Below are positions 26,832-34,483 of a DNA stretch of 64,000 bases, piece by piece. Origin of the DNA: Microcella frigidaquae. Lineage in GTDB: Bacteria; Actinomycetota; Actinomycetes; Actinomycetales; Microbacteriaceae. How positions within the stretch are numbered: position 1 is the first letter of the stretch; every line of letters starts with the position of its first letter. The stretch lies in NCBI RefSeq assembly GCF_014200395.1, contig NZ_JACHBS010000001.1, positions 2,170,001 through 2,234,000 on the forward strand. Direction: 5' to 3'. The notes beneath the pieces are model-generated. The model was given only the letters and a program-made list of their open reading frames with translations. It ran no database searches and was not told the DNA's origin. Made by a program: the position numbers and the translations under genes.

Positions 26832-29333
26832 TCAGCCGCGCAGGCGCTCGCCGCGCGGGTCGTAGAAGGGGCGACGCGAGACGGTCGCGGGCACCGCGAT
26901 GCCGCGGCACTCGACGGCGAAGCCCGGGCTGCCGTCAGGCAGGAGGGTGGCGACGTCGACGAGCGCCGGGTCGACGATCGCGATCCCGACCGAGCGTCCG
27001 AGCGTGTGCCCGTAGGCGCCGCTCGTCAGGCGTCCGACTTCCACGCCGTCGCGCAGCAGCGCTTCGTCGTGCACGAGCATCGCCTCCGGATCGTCGAGGG
27101 CGACGAACACGGTGCGGTGCTTCGGGGAGCGCGGGTCGCGGGCCGCGAGCGCGTCGCGGCCCGCGAAGCCGCCCGGCTTGTCGAGCGCGACCGTGAAGCC
27201 GAGGCCGGCGGCGTACGGGTCATCGCTCGGCCCGATGTCATGCCCGAGGTGGCGGTAGCCCTTCTCGCTCCGCAGGGTGTCGAGCGCTTGGTAGCCCGCC
27301 ATCCGCACACCGAGCTCCTGCCCGGCCTCCCACAGCGCGTCGAGCACGTTCACCGCGAGGTCCGCCGTCGGGTAGAGCTCGTAGCCGAGCTCCCCGACGA
27401 AGCTGATGCGCAGGCTGTAGGCGAAGCCGTCGGCCAGCTCGACCTCGCGGCCGGTCTGGTACGGCTGCGCCTCGTCGGACCAGTCCTCGGGCGACACGCG
27501 CCGCAGCAGCTCACGGCTGAGCGGGCCCATCACGCCGATCGTCGCGTACATCGCCGTGACGTCGGTGACGACCGCCGCCGTGCCGCGGGCGAGGCGACGC
27601 AGCAGCCCAAGGGTCGCGTGATGGCTGAACGAGGGCGTGACGACGAGGAACCGGTCGGCGGCGAGGCGGGTGACGGTGCCGTCGAGCTCGATGCCCCCGG
27701 TGCTGTTGAGGAACAGCGTGTAGACGGCCTGCCCCACCGACGTGTCGACGTCGCTCGTCACGGCGCGCTGAACGAGTGCGAGAGCATCCGGCCCCGCGAT
27801 CTCGACCTTGGTGAACGGGCTCAGATCGAACAGCGCGACGCCCTCGCGCGCGGCCCGGTGCTCGGCCGCGATCCGGTCGAAGCTGCCCGGACGGCGGTAG
27901 CTGTAGCTCTCCTGGGGCGTCGGGCCGCCGTACCAGAGGGCGCGCTCGCCGCCGTTGACCTCGCCGAAGCGGGCCCCGAGCTCGGCGAGCCGGGCGTGCA
28001 GGGGAGTGCGGCGCACATCGCGCGCGGTCTGCGACTGGTAGCCGGGCCAGTGCATGGCGTAGAGGCGCCCGAGGCTCTCGACCGTGCGGGCGTGCAGGTA
28101 GCGGCGATTGCTCTGGTGGCGCGAGAAGCGCCGTACGTCGACGCTCGCGGAGTCGAACTGCGGCGACCCGGCGACGATCCAGCGCGCGAGCTCGCGGCCG
28201 ATGCCGGGCCCGTAGATGATGCCCTGCGAGTTGAGGCCCGTCGCGACGAAGAGGTTCTCGACCTCGGCCGTCTCGCCGAGCAGGAAGGCGGTGTCGGGCG
28301 TGAAGCTCTCGGGTGCCGTGAGGAAGCGGTCGTAGCCGGCCGGGCCGAGCGCTGGCACGGCGCGCTCGGCGGCGGTGCGCACGGGGGCGAAGTGCTCCCA
28401 GTCGTCGGGGAACGTCGCGAACCCGTCCGCGGCGATCGTCTCGACGGCGCGCGGGATGCCCTGCGGCTCGAACGCGCCCACCAGCAGCCGCCCGGCCTCG
28501 GGCCGGATGTAGTAGCTGTGATCGACGTCGCGCAGCACGGGCAGGGTCGGCGCCGCCCCGTCGATCGCGTTCGAGCGCACGTGCACGTGCTCGGCCGCGT
28601 ACAGCGGAAGAGAGACGCCCGCGGTGCGCGCGAGGTCGCGGCTCCACAGCCCGCCGGCGATGATGACCCGGTCGGCGGCGATCGTGCCGTGGGCGGTGAC
28701 GACTCCGGTGGCGCGCCCGTTCTCGGTCGTGATCGCCGTGACCTCGACCCCCTCGCGGAGGACGACGCCGGCCTCGTGCGCGAGCTTCGCGATGGCGAGG
28801 GCGGCCCAGCCCGGGTTGAGGTATCCGTCGTGCGGGAAGTGCAGGGCCGCGAGCACGCCCTCGGGCGAGGCGAGCGGCCAGAGGCGCGCGACGGCATCGG
28901 CCTCGACGAGGGTGGCCTCGATGCCGCTGCGCACCGCGACATCGCGAGCGTAGGCGAGCTCGTCGACCCGCCCGGGCTGGCGGGCGATGCTGAGCGAGCC
29001 GCTGCGGGTGAGCGACACGTCGAGGCCTGAACGCGCCTCGAGCTCGCCGTAGAAGGCGAGCCCGTACGACGACAGCCCGGTGAGGGCCCGTGAGCCGCGC
29101 GCCCCGGCGACGAGGCCGGCGGCGTGCCAGGTGGTGCCGTTGGTCAGCACCCCGCGCTCGAGCAGCAGCACGTCGTCGACGCCTGCCTCGGCCAGGTGCA
29201 GCGCGATGCTCGCGCCGACGATGCCGCCGCCGACGACGATCGTGCCGGCGCGGGTCGGAAGCCCCTCACCAGCCGCCGGCAGGTCGGCGGCGAACACGGA
29301 TGCGCTCAGCGAGCGGTCGACGAGTCTGTCCAC
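26832..29333 (-). CDS. Dimethylglycine/sarcosine dehydrogenase-like FAD and GcvT fusion
   Basis: An 833-aa protein. Residues 25-390 are a DAO-type FAD domain (TIVVGGGIVGASIALHLAEAG) with TTWHAAGLV, whose histidine matches the covalent-FAD position of dimethylglycine dehydrogenase. A middle FAO_M region follows, then a GcvT-like tetrahydrofolate domain (about 430-720, SFVGELGYELYPTADL) and a GcvT C-terminal barrel. It should demethylate an N-methylated glycine and pass the one-carbon unit to tetrahydrofolate. The GTG start has GGGAGG upstream. It heads an operon with the amine oxidase. The product glycine could feed the glycine cleavage operon 7 kb away; that link is inferred. Confidence 0.85.
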   Translation of the reverse strand: MDRLVDRSLSASVFAADLPAAGEGLPTRAGTIVVGGGIVGASIALHLAEAGVDDVLLLERGVLTNGTTWHAAGLVAGARGSRALTGLSSYGLAFYGELEARSGLDVSLTRSGSLSIARQPGRVDELAYARDVAVRSGIEATLVEADAVARLWPLASPEGVLAALHFPHDGYLNPGWAALAIAKLAHEAGVVLREGVEVTAITTENGRATGVVTAHGTIAADRVIIAGGLWSRDLARTAGVSLPLYAAEHVHVRSNAIDGAAPTLPVLRDVDHSYYIRPEAGRLLVGAFEPQGIPRAVETIAADGFATFPDDWEHFAPVRTAAERAVPALGPAGYDRFLTAPESFTPDTAFLLGETAEVENLFVATGLNSQGIIYGPGIGRELARWIVAGSPQFDSASVDVRRFSRHQSNRRYLHARTVESLGRLYAMHWPGYQSQTARDVRRTPLHARLAELGARFGEVNGGERALWYGGPTPQESYSYRRPGSFDRIAAEHRAAREGVALFDLSPFTKVEIAGPDALALVQRAVTSDVDTSVGQAVYTLFLNSTGGIELDGTVTRLAADRFLVVTPSFSHHATLGLLRRLARGTAAVVTDVTAMYATIGVMGPLSRELLRRVSPEDWSDEAQPYQTGREVELADGFAYSLRISFVGELGYELYPTADLAVNVLDALWEAGQELGVRMAGYQALDTLRSEKGYRHLGHDIGPSDDPYAAGLGFTVALDKPGGFAGRDALAARDPRSPKHRTVFVALDDPEAMLVHDEALLRDGVEVGRLTSGAYGHTLGRSVGIAIVDPALVDVATLLPDGSPGFAVECRGIAVPATVSRRPFYDPRGERLRG

Positions 29334-29415
29334 GGCGATGTGCCTCCCGCGTGCAGGCTAATCGCTTATTGGCCTCTTGGACAACAGAACGGGAGGTGCC
29401 GGACGGTGGAGGCTG

Positions 29416-29449
29416 TGTGCCTCCGGCGGCACGTGCCGTCAGAGGCACA
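29416..29449. repeat. 34-bp nested palindrome, copy 2
   Basis: Outer arms TGTGCCTC (29416-29423) and GAGGCACA (29442-29449), inner arms CGGCA (29427-29431) and TGCCG (29434-29438), with the same 3-base gaps and 2-base centre as copy 1 and the same TTGC after it. It lies 82 bases upstream of the dehydrogenase start and 43 bases upstream of the divergent hypothetical gene. One further TGTGCCTC half-arm lies at 29339-29346, overlapping the dehydrogenase ribosome site. This looks like an operator, but the regulator is not known. Confidence 0.85.
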
Positions 29450-29492
29450 TTGCGGAATCGCCGGTGCAGAGTCCAGGCTGGTCCGGCACGAT

Positions 29493-30062
29493 ATGCCTGT
29501 GGATGCTGAACCTGCGCTCGCCGCGGCGCGCGCCGCGCTCGCCGCGGCCGTGCAGCGCCTCGCCACGGCGGGCGCCGCGCCCGAGCAGCTCGTGCAGACA
29601 GTCCCCGCGCGGCGCGCGCTCGGGGTGATCCCGCGCCGCGAGACCTTCCGGCGCATCGGCGAGGGGTACCTCGTCGGCGCCCTGCTCGTCACCGCGGCTG
29701 GCGACGTGCTCGAGCCGGGCCGCATCATCCGCGCGAGCCGGCAGGTGCTGCCGGGCCATCAGTCCGAGAGCGCGCGGGCCCGCCGCGAGTTGCGCCAGCG
29801 GCTGCTCGACGCGCGACTGCCCGAGGGCAGCACGGTCGTGATCGATCCCCGTCCGCTGCCGTTCGACGACCCGACGGCGTTGGCTGCCGAGCACGCGCCG
29901 CTGGTGCTGCGCGAGATCGACGGCGCCCCGACGGTGCTCGTGCGCTGGATGCCCTCCGCTCCGGATGCGGCGCTGCGGCCCCTCGACGCCTACCTCGCCG
30001 AGCGCCTCGACCTGGCGCTGGGCGCCTTGACGGGCGCGCGAGCAGAGAGTGAGCATCCGTGA
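29493..30062 (+). CDS. Hypothetical protein, first gene of nitroreductase operon
   Basis: A 189-aa soluble protein. It starts MPVDAEPALAAARAALAAAV, a helical region, and then has a beta-rich core (YLVGALLVTAAGDVLEPGRI, GSTVVIDPRPLPF, PTVLVRWMPS) and the charged segment SESARARRELRQRLL. I do not recognise a characterised family; similar actinobacterial proteins are, as I recall, sometimes labelled glutaminase without visible catalytic motifs, so I do not assign that. The ATG is preferred over upstream in-frame starts, which would run through the palindrome. Its stop overlaps the DUF2461 start by four bases, so it is translated together with that gene. Confidence 0.65.
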   Translation: MPVDAEPALAAARAALAAAVQRLATAGAAPEQLVQTVPARRALGVIPRRETFRRIGEGYLVGALLVTAAGDVLEPGRIIRASRQVLPGHQSESARARRELRQRLLDARLPEGSTVVIDPRPLPFDDPTALAAEHAPLVLREIDGAPTVLVRWMPSAPDAALRPLDAYLAERLDLALGALTGARAESEHP

Positions 30063-30727
30063 CCGAGACGACGGGGCTGCATCCCGACGCGTTCGCGTTC
30101 TACGCCGAGCTCGAGCAGAACCAGAACCGCGAGTGGTGGCTCGCGAACAAGCGCCGCTACGACGAGAACGTGAAGGCGCCCGTCGAGCGCCTCGTCGACG
30201 CGCTGGGCGGCGAGTTCGGGCCGCTGAAGATCTTCCGGCCCTACAAGGACGTGCGGTTCAGCGCCGATAAGCGCCCCTACAAGGACCACCTCGGGCTGGT
30301 CAGCGCCGACGCGGGTGCGGCGGCGGGCGCGATGGCGTTTTACCTGCAGCTCTCCCAGCACGGGCTGATGCTCGCCGGTGGCCTGTACCAGCCGGAGCGC
30401 GCGCAGCTCGCCCGGTTCCGCGAGATCGTCGATGACAATCGCCTGGTCGGCGACCTCGAGGCGACGCTCGACGAGGTCGGCGAGCACGGCTTCGCGATCA
30501 TGACCGAGGATGCCCTCACGACCGCCCCCCGCGGCTACCGCGCCGACCACCCCAAGATCGCCCTGCTGCGCCTGAAGCGCCTGGCCATCGCCGTCGAGCA
30601 CGCCCCCGCCGACTGGATGACCGGGCCCGACCTCGTCGACCGCGTGCGCGCGGGGTGGCGCACCGTGCGCGTCTGGAACGATTGGCTCGTGGAGAACCTG
30701 CCGCGCCCGGTCGAGGCGAGCCGATGA
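30059..30727 (+). CDS. DUF2461 (TIGR02453) family protein
   Basis: A 222-aa protein with the family hallmarks: FYAELEQNQNREWWLANKRRYDENV at the N-terminus, IFRPYKDVRFSADKRPYKDH in the middle and a C-terminal helical part ending WLVENLPRPVEASR. DUF2461 proteins are widespread but have no established activity. The GTG start overlaps the preceding stop (GTGA), and its stop overlaps the next start (ATGA), showing tight coupling with the two deazaflavin-type enzymes downstream. Confidence 0.85.
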   Translation: MTETTGLHPDAFAFYAELEQNQNREWWLANKRRYDENVKAPVERLVDALGGEFGPLKIFRPYKDVRFSADKRPYKDHLGLVSADAGAAAGAMAFYLQLSQHGLMLAGGLYQPERAQLARFREIVDDNRLVGDLEATLDEVGEHGFAIMTEDALTTAPRGYRADHPKIALLRLKRLAIAVEHAPADWMTGPDLVDRVRAGWRTVRVWNDWLVENLPRPVEASR

Positions 30728-31302
30728 CGCCGCGTCGAGGCGTGCCGGGGAGCCCCGCGCGCGTCGACCCGGTTGTGCGCGCTGTGCGCGCGGTCGTCGC
30801 GCCGATCACCCGCACGCGCGCCTTCCGCTGGGCCGCGCCGCGCGTCATGCCGCCGATCGAGCAGCTGATCGCCGCCGCCACGGGCCGCAGCGTGCAGCTC
30901 AGCGGGCTGCTCGTGCCCTCGCTGATCCTCACGACGACGGGGGCGAAGAGCGGGCTGCCGCGCGACTCGGTGCTGATGTACACGGCCGACGGTCACGGCC
31001 GGGGGATCATCGCCGGCACGAGCTTCGCCCGCGAGAAGCACCCGGCCTGGACGTACAACCTGCTCGCCCACCCCGAGGCCGCGATCAGCGTGCGCGGGCG
31101 GCGGTACGCGGTGCGGGCATCCGTCATCGAGGGGGAGGGCCGCGAGCGGGCCTGGGGCCTCATCGAGCGCCAGTGGCCCGGCTACCGCGCCTACGAGCGC
31201 GAGTCGGGCCGCGTCGTGCGGCTCTTCCTGCTGACCCTGACCGCCGAGCTGCCCAGCGAGCCGGCGCCCGATCTCACGACCGGAGGAGCCGCCCGTGACT
31301 GA
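30724..31302 (+). CDS. Deazaflavin-dependent nitroreductase family protein (first copy)
   Basis: A 192-aa protein of the Ddn/DUF385 split beta-barrel family, which in actinobacteria uses coenzyme F420 to reduce nitro compounds, quinones or similar acceptors. Typical motifs are LILTTTGAKSGLPRDSVLMY, HPAWTYNLLAHPEAAI and RRYAVRASVIEGE. The N-terminus is amphipathic (VRAVVAPITRTRAFRWAAPRV), as in membrane-associated Ddn. The ATG overlaps the DUF2461 stop. The next gene is a close paralogue. Confidence 0.87.
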   Translation: MTPRRGVPGSPARVDPVVRAVRAVVAPITRTRAFRWAAPRVMPPIEQLIAAATGRSVQLSGLLVPSLILTTTGAKSGLPRDSVLMYTADGHGRGIIAGTSFAREKHPAWTYNLLAHPEAAISVRGRRYAVRASVIEGEGRERAWGLIERQWPGYRAYERESGRVVRLFLLTLTAELPSEPAPDLTTGGAARD

Positions 31303-31813
31303 GTTGCGCCCCCTGCCCACCGCCGACCCGATCGTGCGGGGCGTGCGCACGGTCGTCTCCGCGTTCACCCGCACGAACGTGTGGCGCTGGGCGGCCCCGC
31401 GCGTCATGCCGCCGATCGAGAGCGCCCTCGCGGCCGCGACCGGCGGCCGGGTTCAGCTCAGCAGCCTGTTCGTGCCCTCGCTGATCCTCACGACGACGGG
31501 CGCGAAGAGCGGCCTGCCGCGCGACACCGTGCTCATGTACACGGCTGACGGCTACGGTCGTGCGATCGTCGCGGGCACGAACTGGGCGAGCCCGAAGCAT
31601 CCTGCCTGGACCTCCAACCTGCTCGCCCGCCCGGAGGCGGAGATTACGGTGCGGGGACGGCGGTACGCGGTGCGGGCATCCGTCATCGAGGGCGATGCTC
31701 ACGACCGTGTCTGGCGCCACCTCGAGACGCAGTGGCCCGAGTATCGCCGCTACGAGAGCGACTCAGGCCGCACGGTGCGGCTGTTCAGACTCCACCTGCT
31801 GCGCGAACTCTGA
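31295..31813 (+). CDS. Deazaflavin-dependent nitroreductase family protein (second copy)
   Basis: A 172-aa paralogue of the preceding gene. Long stretches are nearly the same (WAAPRVMPPIE, LVPSLILTTTGAKSGLPRD-like, RRYAVRASVIEG), while the N- and C-termini differ. It begins with GTG eight bases inside the end of the first copy and completes a four-gene overlapping operon. A tandem duplication followed by divergence is the simplest history. Its 3' end overlaps the convergent EamA transporter gene by 29 bases. Confidence 0.87.
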   Translation: MTELRPLPTADPIVRGVRTVVSAFTRTNVWRWAAPRVMPPIESALAAATGGRVQLSSLFVPSLILTTTGAKSGLPRDTVLMYTADGYGRAIVAGTNWASPKHPAWTSNLLARPEAEITVRGRRYAVRASVIEGDAHDRVWRHLETQWPEYRRYESDSGRTVRLFRLHLLREL

Positions 31814-32738
31814 GCTGCGCGGTGTCGGTCGGCACCATCCGCCGTCGCGCCCGCCGGGCGGCCCGCCGCTCGCGGGCCCCGCGCAGACCCGCCGCGATCG
31901 CCGGCTGGCCGAGCACGATGCCGAGGAGCACGGTGACCATGCCGATCACCTGCACGACGGTGAAGGTCTCCTGCGCGACCAGCACGCCGAGGGCGACGCC
32001 CGCCACCGGGTTGAGCAGGCCGACGAGGCCGACTGCGCCGGCCGGCAGGTGCTGCAGCGCCGCGAACCAGGTCGCGAACGCGAGGGCGGTGGCGACGAGG
32101 GCGAGGTAGGCCGCTCCGGCGATACCGGCCGCGTCGAGCGCGGGCGGAGCCCCCTCGACGAGCAGCGCGACCGGGACGAGCGCGAGGCCGCCCATGGTCA
32201 GCTGCCAGGAGGTCACCGAGAGGGCGGGGGTGCCGTCGTTCCAGCGCCGGGCGAGGACGAAGCCCACCGATGACATGAGCATGGCGGCGAGCGAGGCGGC
32301 GACGCCCCACAGGTCGAGCGCGCCCGTCGCGCCGGCGAGCAGCACGACGACGCCGGCGAAGCCGACGATGGCGCCCACGAGCGAGAGCGCGGCGGGCTTC
32401 TCCCGAGCGATGGGCCAGGCCAGCAGCAGGATCACGGCGGGGGAGGTGGCCATGAGCATCGCCGCGACGCCGGACGGCAGCAGCTGTGCGGCGAGGTAGA
32501 CGAGCACGAAGAACGCGCCGACGTTGAGCACGCCGAGCACGGCGGAGCGCCACCACCACCGCCCACGCGGCAGGCGGCGGGCGAGGAGGAGCAGCACGAG
32601 CCCGGCGGGCAGCGCGCGCATCGCTGCACCCCAGACCGGAGAGTCGGCGGGCAGCAGCTGAGAGGTGACGACGTAGGTCGAGCCCCAGGCGAGGGGGGCG
32701 ATCGCGGCGACGAGGAGCCAGCGCCAGGTGGATGTCAT
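31785..32738 (-). CDS. EamA/DMT-family transporter
   Basis: A 317-aa protein with ten hydrophobic helices arranged as two EamA repeats. The first starts LLVAAIAPLAWGSTYVVTSQLL and the second VAASLAAMLMSSVGFVLARRW, including the conserved NPVAGVALGVLVAQETFTVVQVIG near the end. It probably exports amino acids or other metabolites. The ATG lies seven bases from a GATTCT-like box on the minus strand and lacks a ribosome site. It is divergent from a MarR gene, and a perfect palindrome lies between them, so repression by that regulator is likely. Confidence 0.87.
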   Translation of the reverse strand: MTSTWRWLLVAAIAPLAWGSTYVVTSQLLPADSPVWGAAMRALPAGLVLLLLARRLPRGRWWWRSAVLGVLNVGAFFVLVYLAAQLLPSGVAAMLMATSPAVILLLAWPIAREKPAALSLVGAIVGFAGVVVLLAGATGALDLWGVAASLAAMLMSSVGFVLARRWNDGTPALSVTSWQLTMGGLALVPVALLVEGAPPALDAAGIAGAAYLALVATALAFATWFAALQHLPAGAVGLVGLLNPVAGVALGVLVAQETFTVVQVIGMVTVLLGIVLGQPAIAAGLRGARERRAARRARRRMVPTDTAQLRVRAAGGV

Positions 32739-32750
32739 GACGGGCAGAAT

Positions 32751-32764
32751 CTTTCCCGGGAAAG
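32751..32764. promoter_or_regulatory. 14-bp palindromic operator between EamA and MarR genes
   Basis: The sequence CTTTCCCGGGAAAG is a perfect palindrome sitting in the 38-bp spacer between the two divergent ATGs. It directly abuts the -10 box TATTAT (32765-32770) of the marR-type gene, which in turn lies six bases from its ATG. A protein bound here would cover both promoters. Confidence 0.7.
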
Positions 32765-32776
32765 TATTATTCCCGC

Positions 32777-33301
32777 ATGAGCGAGAACGTTCTCGACGGT
32801 GCGAGCGCTCCCGACCGCGTCGCCCGCATCCAGGCCGAGTGGCGGCGGGAGCGCCCGGAGCTCGACGTCTCGCCCCAGGGCGTGTTCGGCCGGCTCGCCC
32901 GGTTGGCGGCCGCGATCGACGTCGAGCTCGAGCGGGTCTTCGCTCAGCACGGGCTGACCGCCGGCGAGTTCGACGTGCTCGCCGCCCTCCGTCGCGCCGG
33001 CGACCCTTACGAGCGCACCCCCTCGGCGCTCGCCGACAGCACCATGGTCACCGCGGGCGGCCTGACCAAGCGGGTCGACCGGCTGGAGGCGGCCGGGCTC
33101 GTCACCCGCCGTCGCTCGCCCGATGACGGTCGCGGGCGCGTTGTCGCGCTGACGGATGCGGGCCTCGCGCTCGTCGAGCGCGCCTTCGAGGCGCACCTCG
33201 CCAACGAGCATCGACTGCTCGAGCCGCTCGACGCCGGCGACCGCGCCGCCCTCGAGCGCCTGCTGCGCTCCTGGCTCACCTGGCTCCGGCCGGAAACCTG
33301 A
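32777..33301 (+). CDS. MarR-family transcriptional regulator
   Basis: A 174-aa winged-helix repressor: dimerisation helices at both ends and a DNA-binding core (LTAGEFDVLAALRRAG, TMVTAGGLTKRVDRLEAAGL, RRRSPDDGRGRVVALTDAG). The ligand is unknown. The ATG follows TATTAT by six bases with no Shine-Dalgarno, so the transcript should be leaderless. The gene is divergent from the EamA transporter, which is its most likely target together with itself. Confidence 0.9.
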   Translation: MSENVLDGASAPDRVARIQAEWRRERPELDVSPQGVFGRLARLAAAIDVELERVFAQHGLTAGEFDVLAALRRAGDPYERTPSALADSTMVTAGGLTKRVDRLEAAGLVTRRRSPDDGRGRVVALTDAGLALVERAFEAHLANEHRLLEPLDAGDRAALERLLRSWLTWLRPET

Positions 33302-33336
33302 CCCAGATGTCAGGTTTCTCGCCCTAGGCTGGGCAC

Positions 33337-34473
33337 GTGCTGCTGGACATCGTCTTCATCGTCGTCGGTCTCGTCGTGCTCGTGGCCGGCGGCGAGGCGC
33401 TGGTCCGCGGGGCCTCCACGCTCGCGGCGAAGGCCGGCATCTCCCCGCTCGTCATCGGGCTGGTGGTGGTCTCGGCGGCGACCTCGGCACCCGAGCTCGC
33501 GGTCACGCTGGACGCCGTGCTCCGGGGCGAGCCCGACCTCGCGGTCGGCAACGTCGTCGGCAGCAACATCGTCAACATCCTCTTCATCCTGGGGATCTCG
33601 GCGCTCGTCATGCCGCTCATCATCAAGCGGCAGCTCGTGCGCTTCGACATCCCCGTCATGGTCGGCATCTCAGTGCTGCTCGTCGCCGTGAGCCTCGACG
33701 GCAGCATCACCCTGGTCGACGGCCTCCTGCTTCTCGCGGGCCTCGCCCTCCACACGGTCATGAGCATCGTGATCGGGCGGCGCGAGGGCTCGGGCGCCGA
33801 GACCGTCGAGCCCGCTCTGAACAGCAAGCCGGCGCCGCTGTGGCTCGCGCTGCTGCTGCTGATCGCCGGCATCGGCCTGCTCGTGCTCGGGGCGCGGCTG
33901 CTCGTCGACGGCGCGGTCGGCATCGCCACCGCCCTGGGCATCAGCAGCCTCGTCATCGGCTTGACGGTCGTCGCCGTCGGCACCTCGCTGCCCGAGCTCG
34001 CGGCGTCGATCATCGCCGTCCGCCGGGGCGAGCGCGACATGGCGGTCGGCAACATCGTCGGCAGCAACATCTTCAACATCGGCATGGTGCTCGGCCTGCC
34101 GGCGGTGCTGTTCGGCCAGGGCATCCCGGTCTCGCCCGCCGCGATCGCGCTCGACCTGCCCCTCATGCTCGCGACCGCGGTCGCCCTGCTGCCGATCGCG
34201 TTCACCGGATTCGCCGTCGCGCGATGGGAGGGGGTGCTGTTCGTGCTGCTCTACCTCGCCTACACGGTGTACCTCGTGCTCGCCTCGACGGCCCACGACG
34301 CACTCGAGGGCTTCACCGACGTGATGCTGTGGTTCGTCCTGCCGCTCCTCGCGGTCACCCTCGTCGCGGTGACGGCCTACGAGGTCGGAGTCGTGCGCGG
34401 TCGTCGTCTCGCGGCGGCGGGCCCGAACGACGAAGCGGCCGGCAGCGCGCCCCCCGCGCAGCCGGCCGCCTGA
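33337..34473 (+). CDS. Calcium/sodium antiporter (CaCA family)
   Basis: A 378-aa transporter with two inverted repeats, each carrying the alpha motif: SAATSAPELAVTLDAV with GNVVGSNIVNILFILG, and VAVGTSLPELAASIIAV with GNIVGSNIFNIGMVLG. These are the YrbG/NCX-type cation-binding helices, so exchange of Na+ (or H+) for Ca2+ across the membrane is expected. About ten helices are visible, plus a short cytoplasmic tail. The GTG follows TAGGCT (33325-33330) by six bases, suggesting a leaderless transcript separate from marR. Confidence 0.9.
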   Translation: MLLDIVFIVVGLVVLVAGGEALVRGASTLAAKAGISPLVIGLVVVSAATSAPELAVTLDAVLRGEPDLAVGNVVGSNIVNILFILGISALVMPLIIKRQLVRFDIPVMVGISVLLVAVSLDGSITLVDGLLLLAGLALHTVMSIVIGRREGSGAETVEPALNSKPAPLWLALLLLIAGIGLLVLGARLLVDGAVGIATALGISSLVIGLTVVAVGTSLPELAASIIAVRRGERDMAVGNIVGSNIFNIGMVLGLPAVLFGQGIPVSPAAIALDLPLMLATAVALLPIAFTGFAVARWEGVLFVLLYLAYTVYLVLASTAHDALEGFTDVMLWFVLPLLAVTLVAVTAYEVGVVRGRRLAAAGPNDEAAGSAPPAQPAA

Positions 34474-34483
34474 GCCACGAGCG

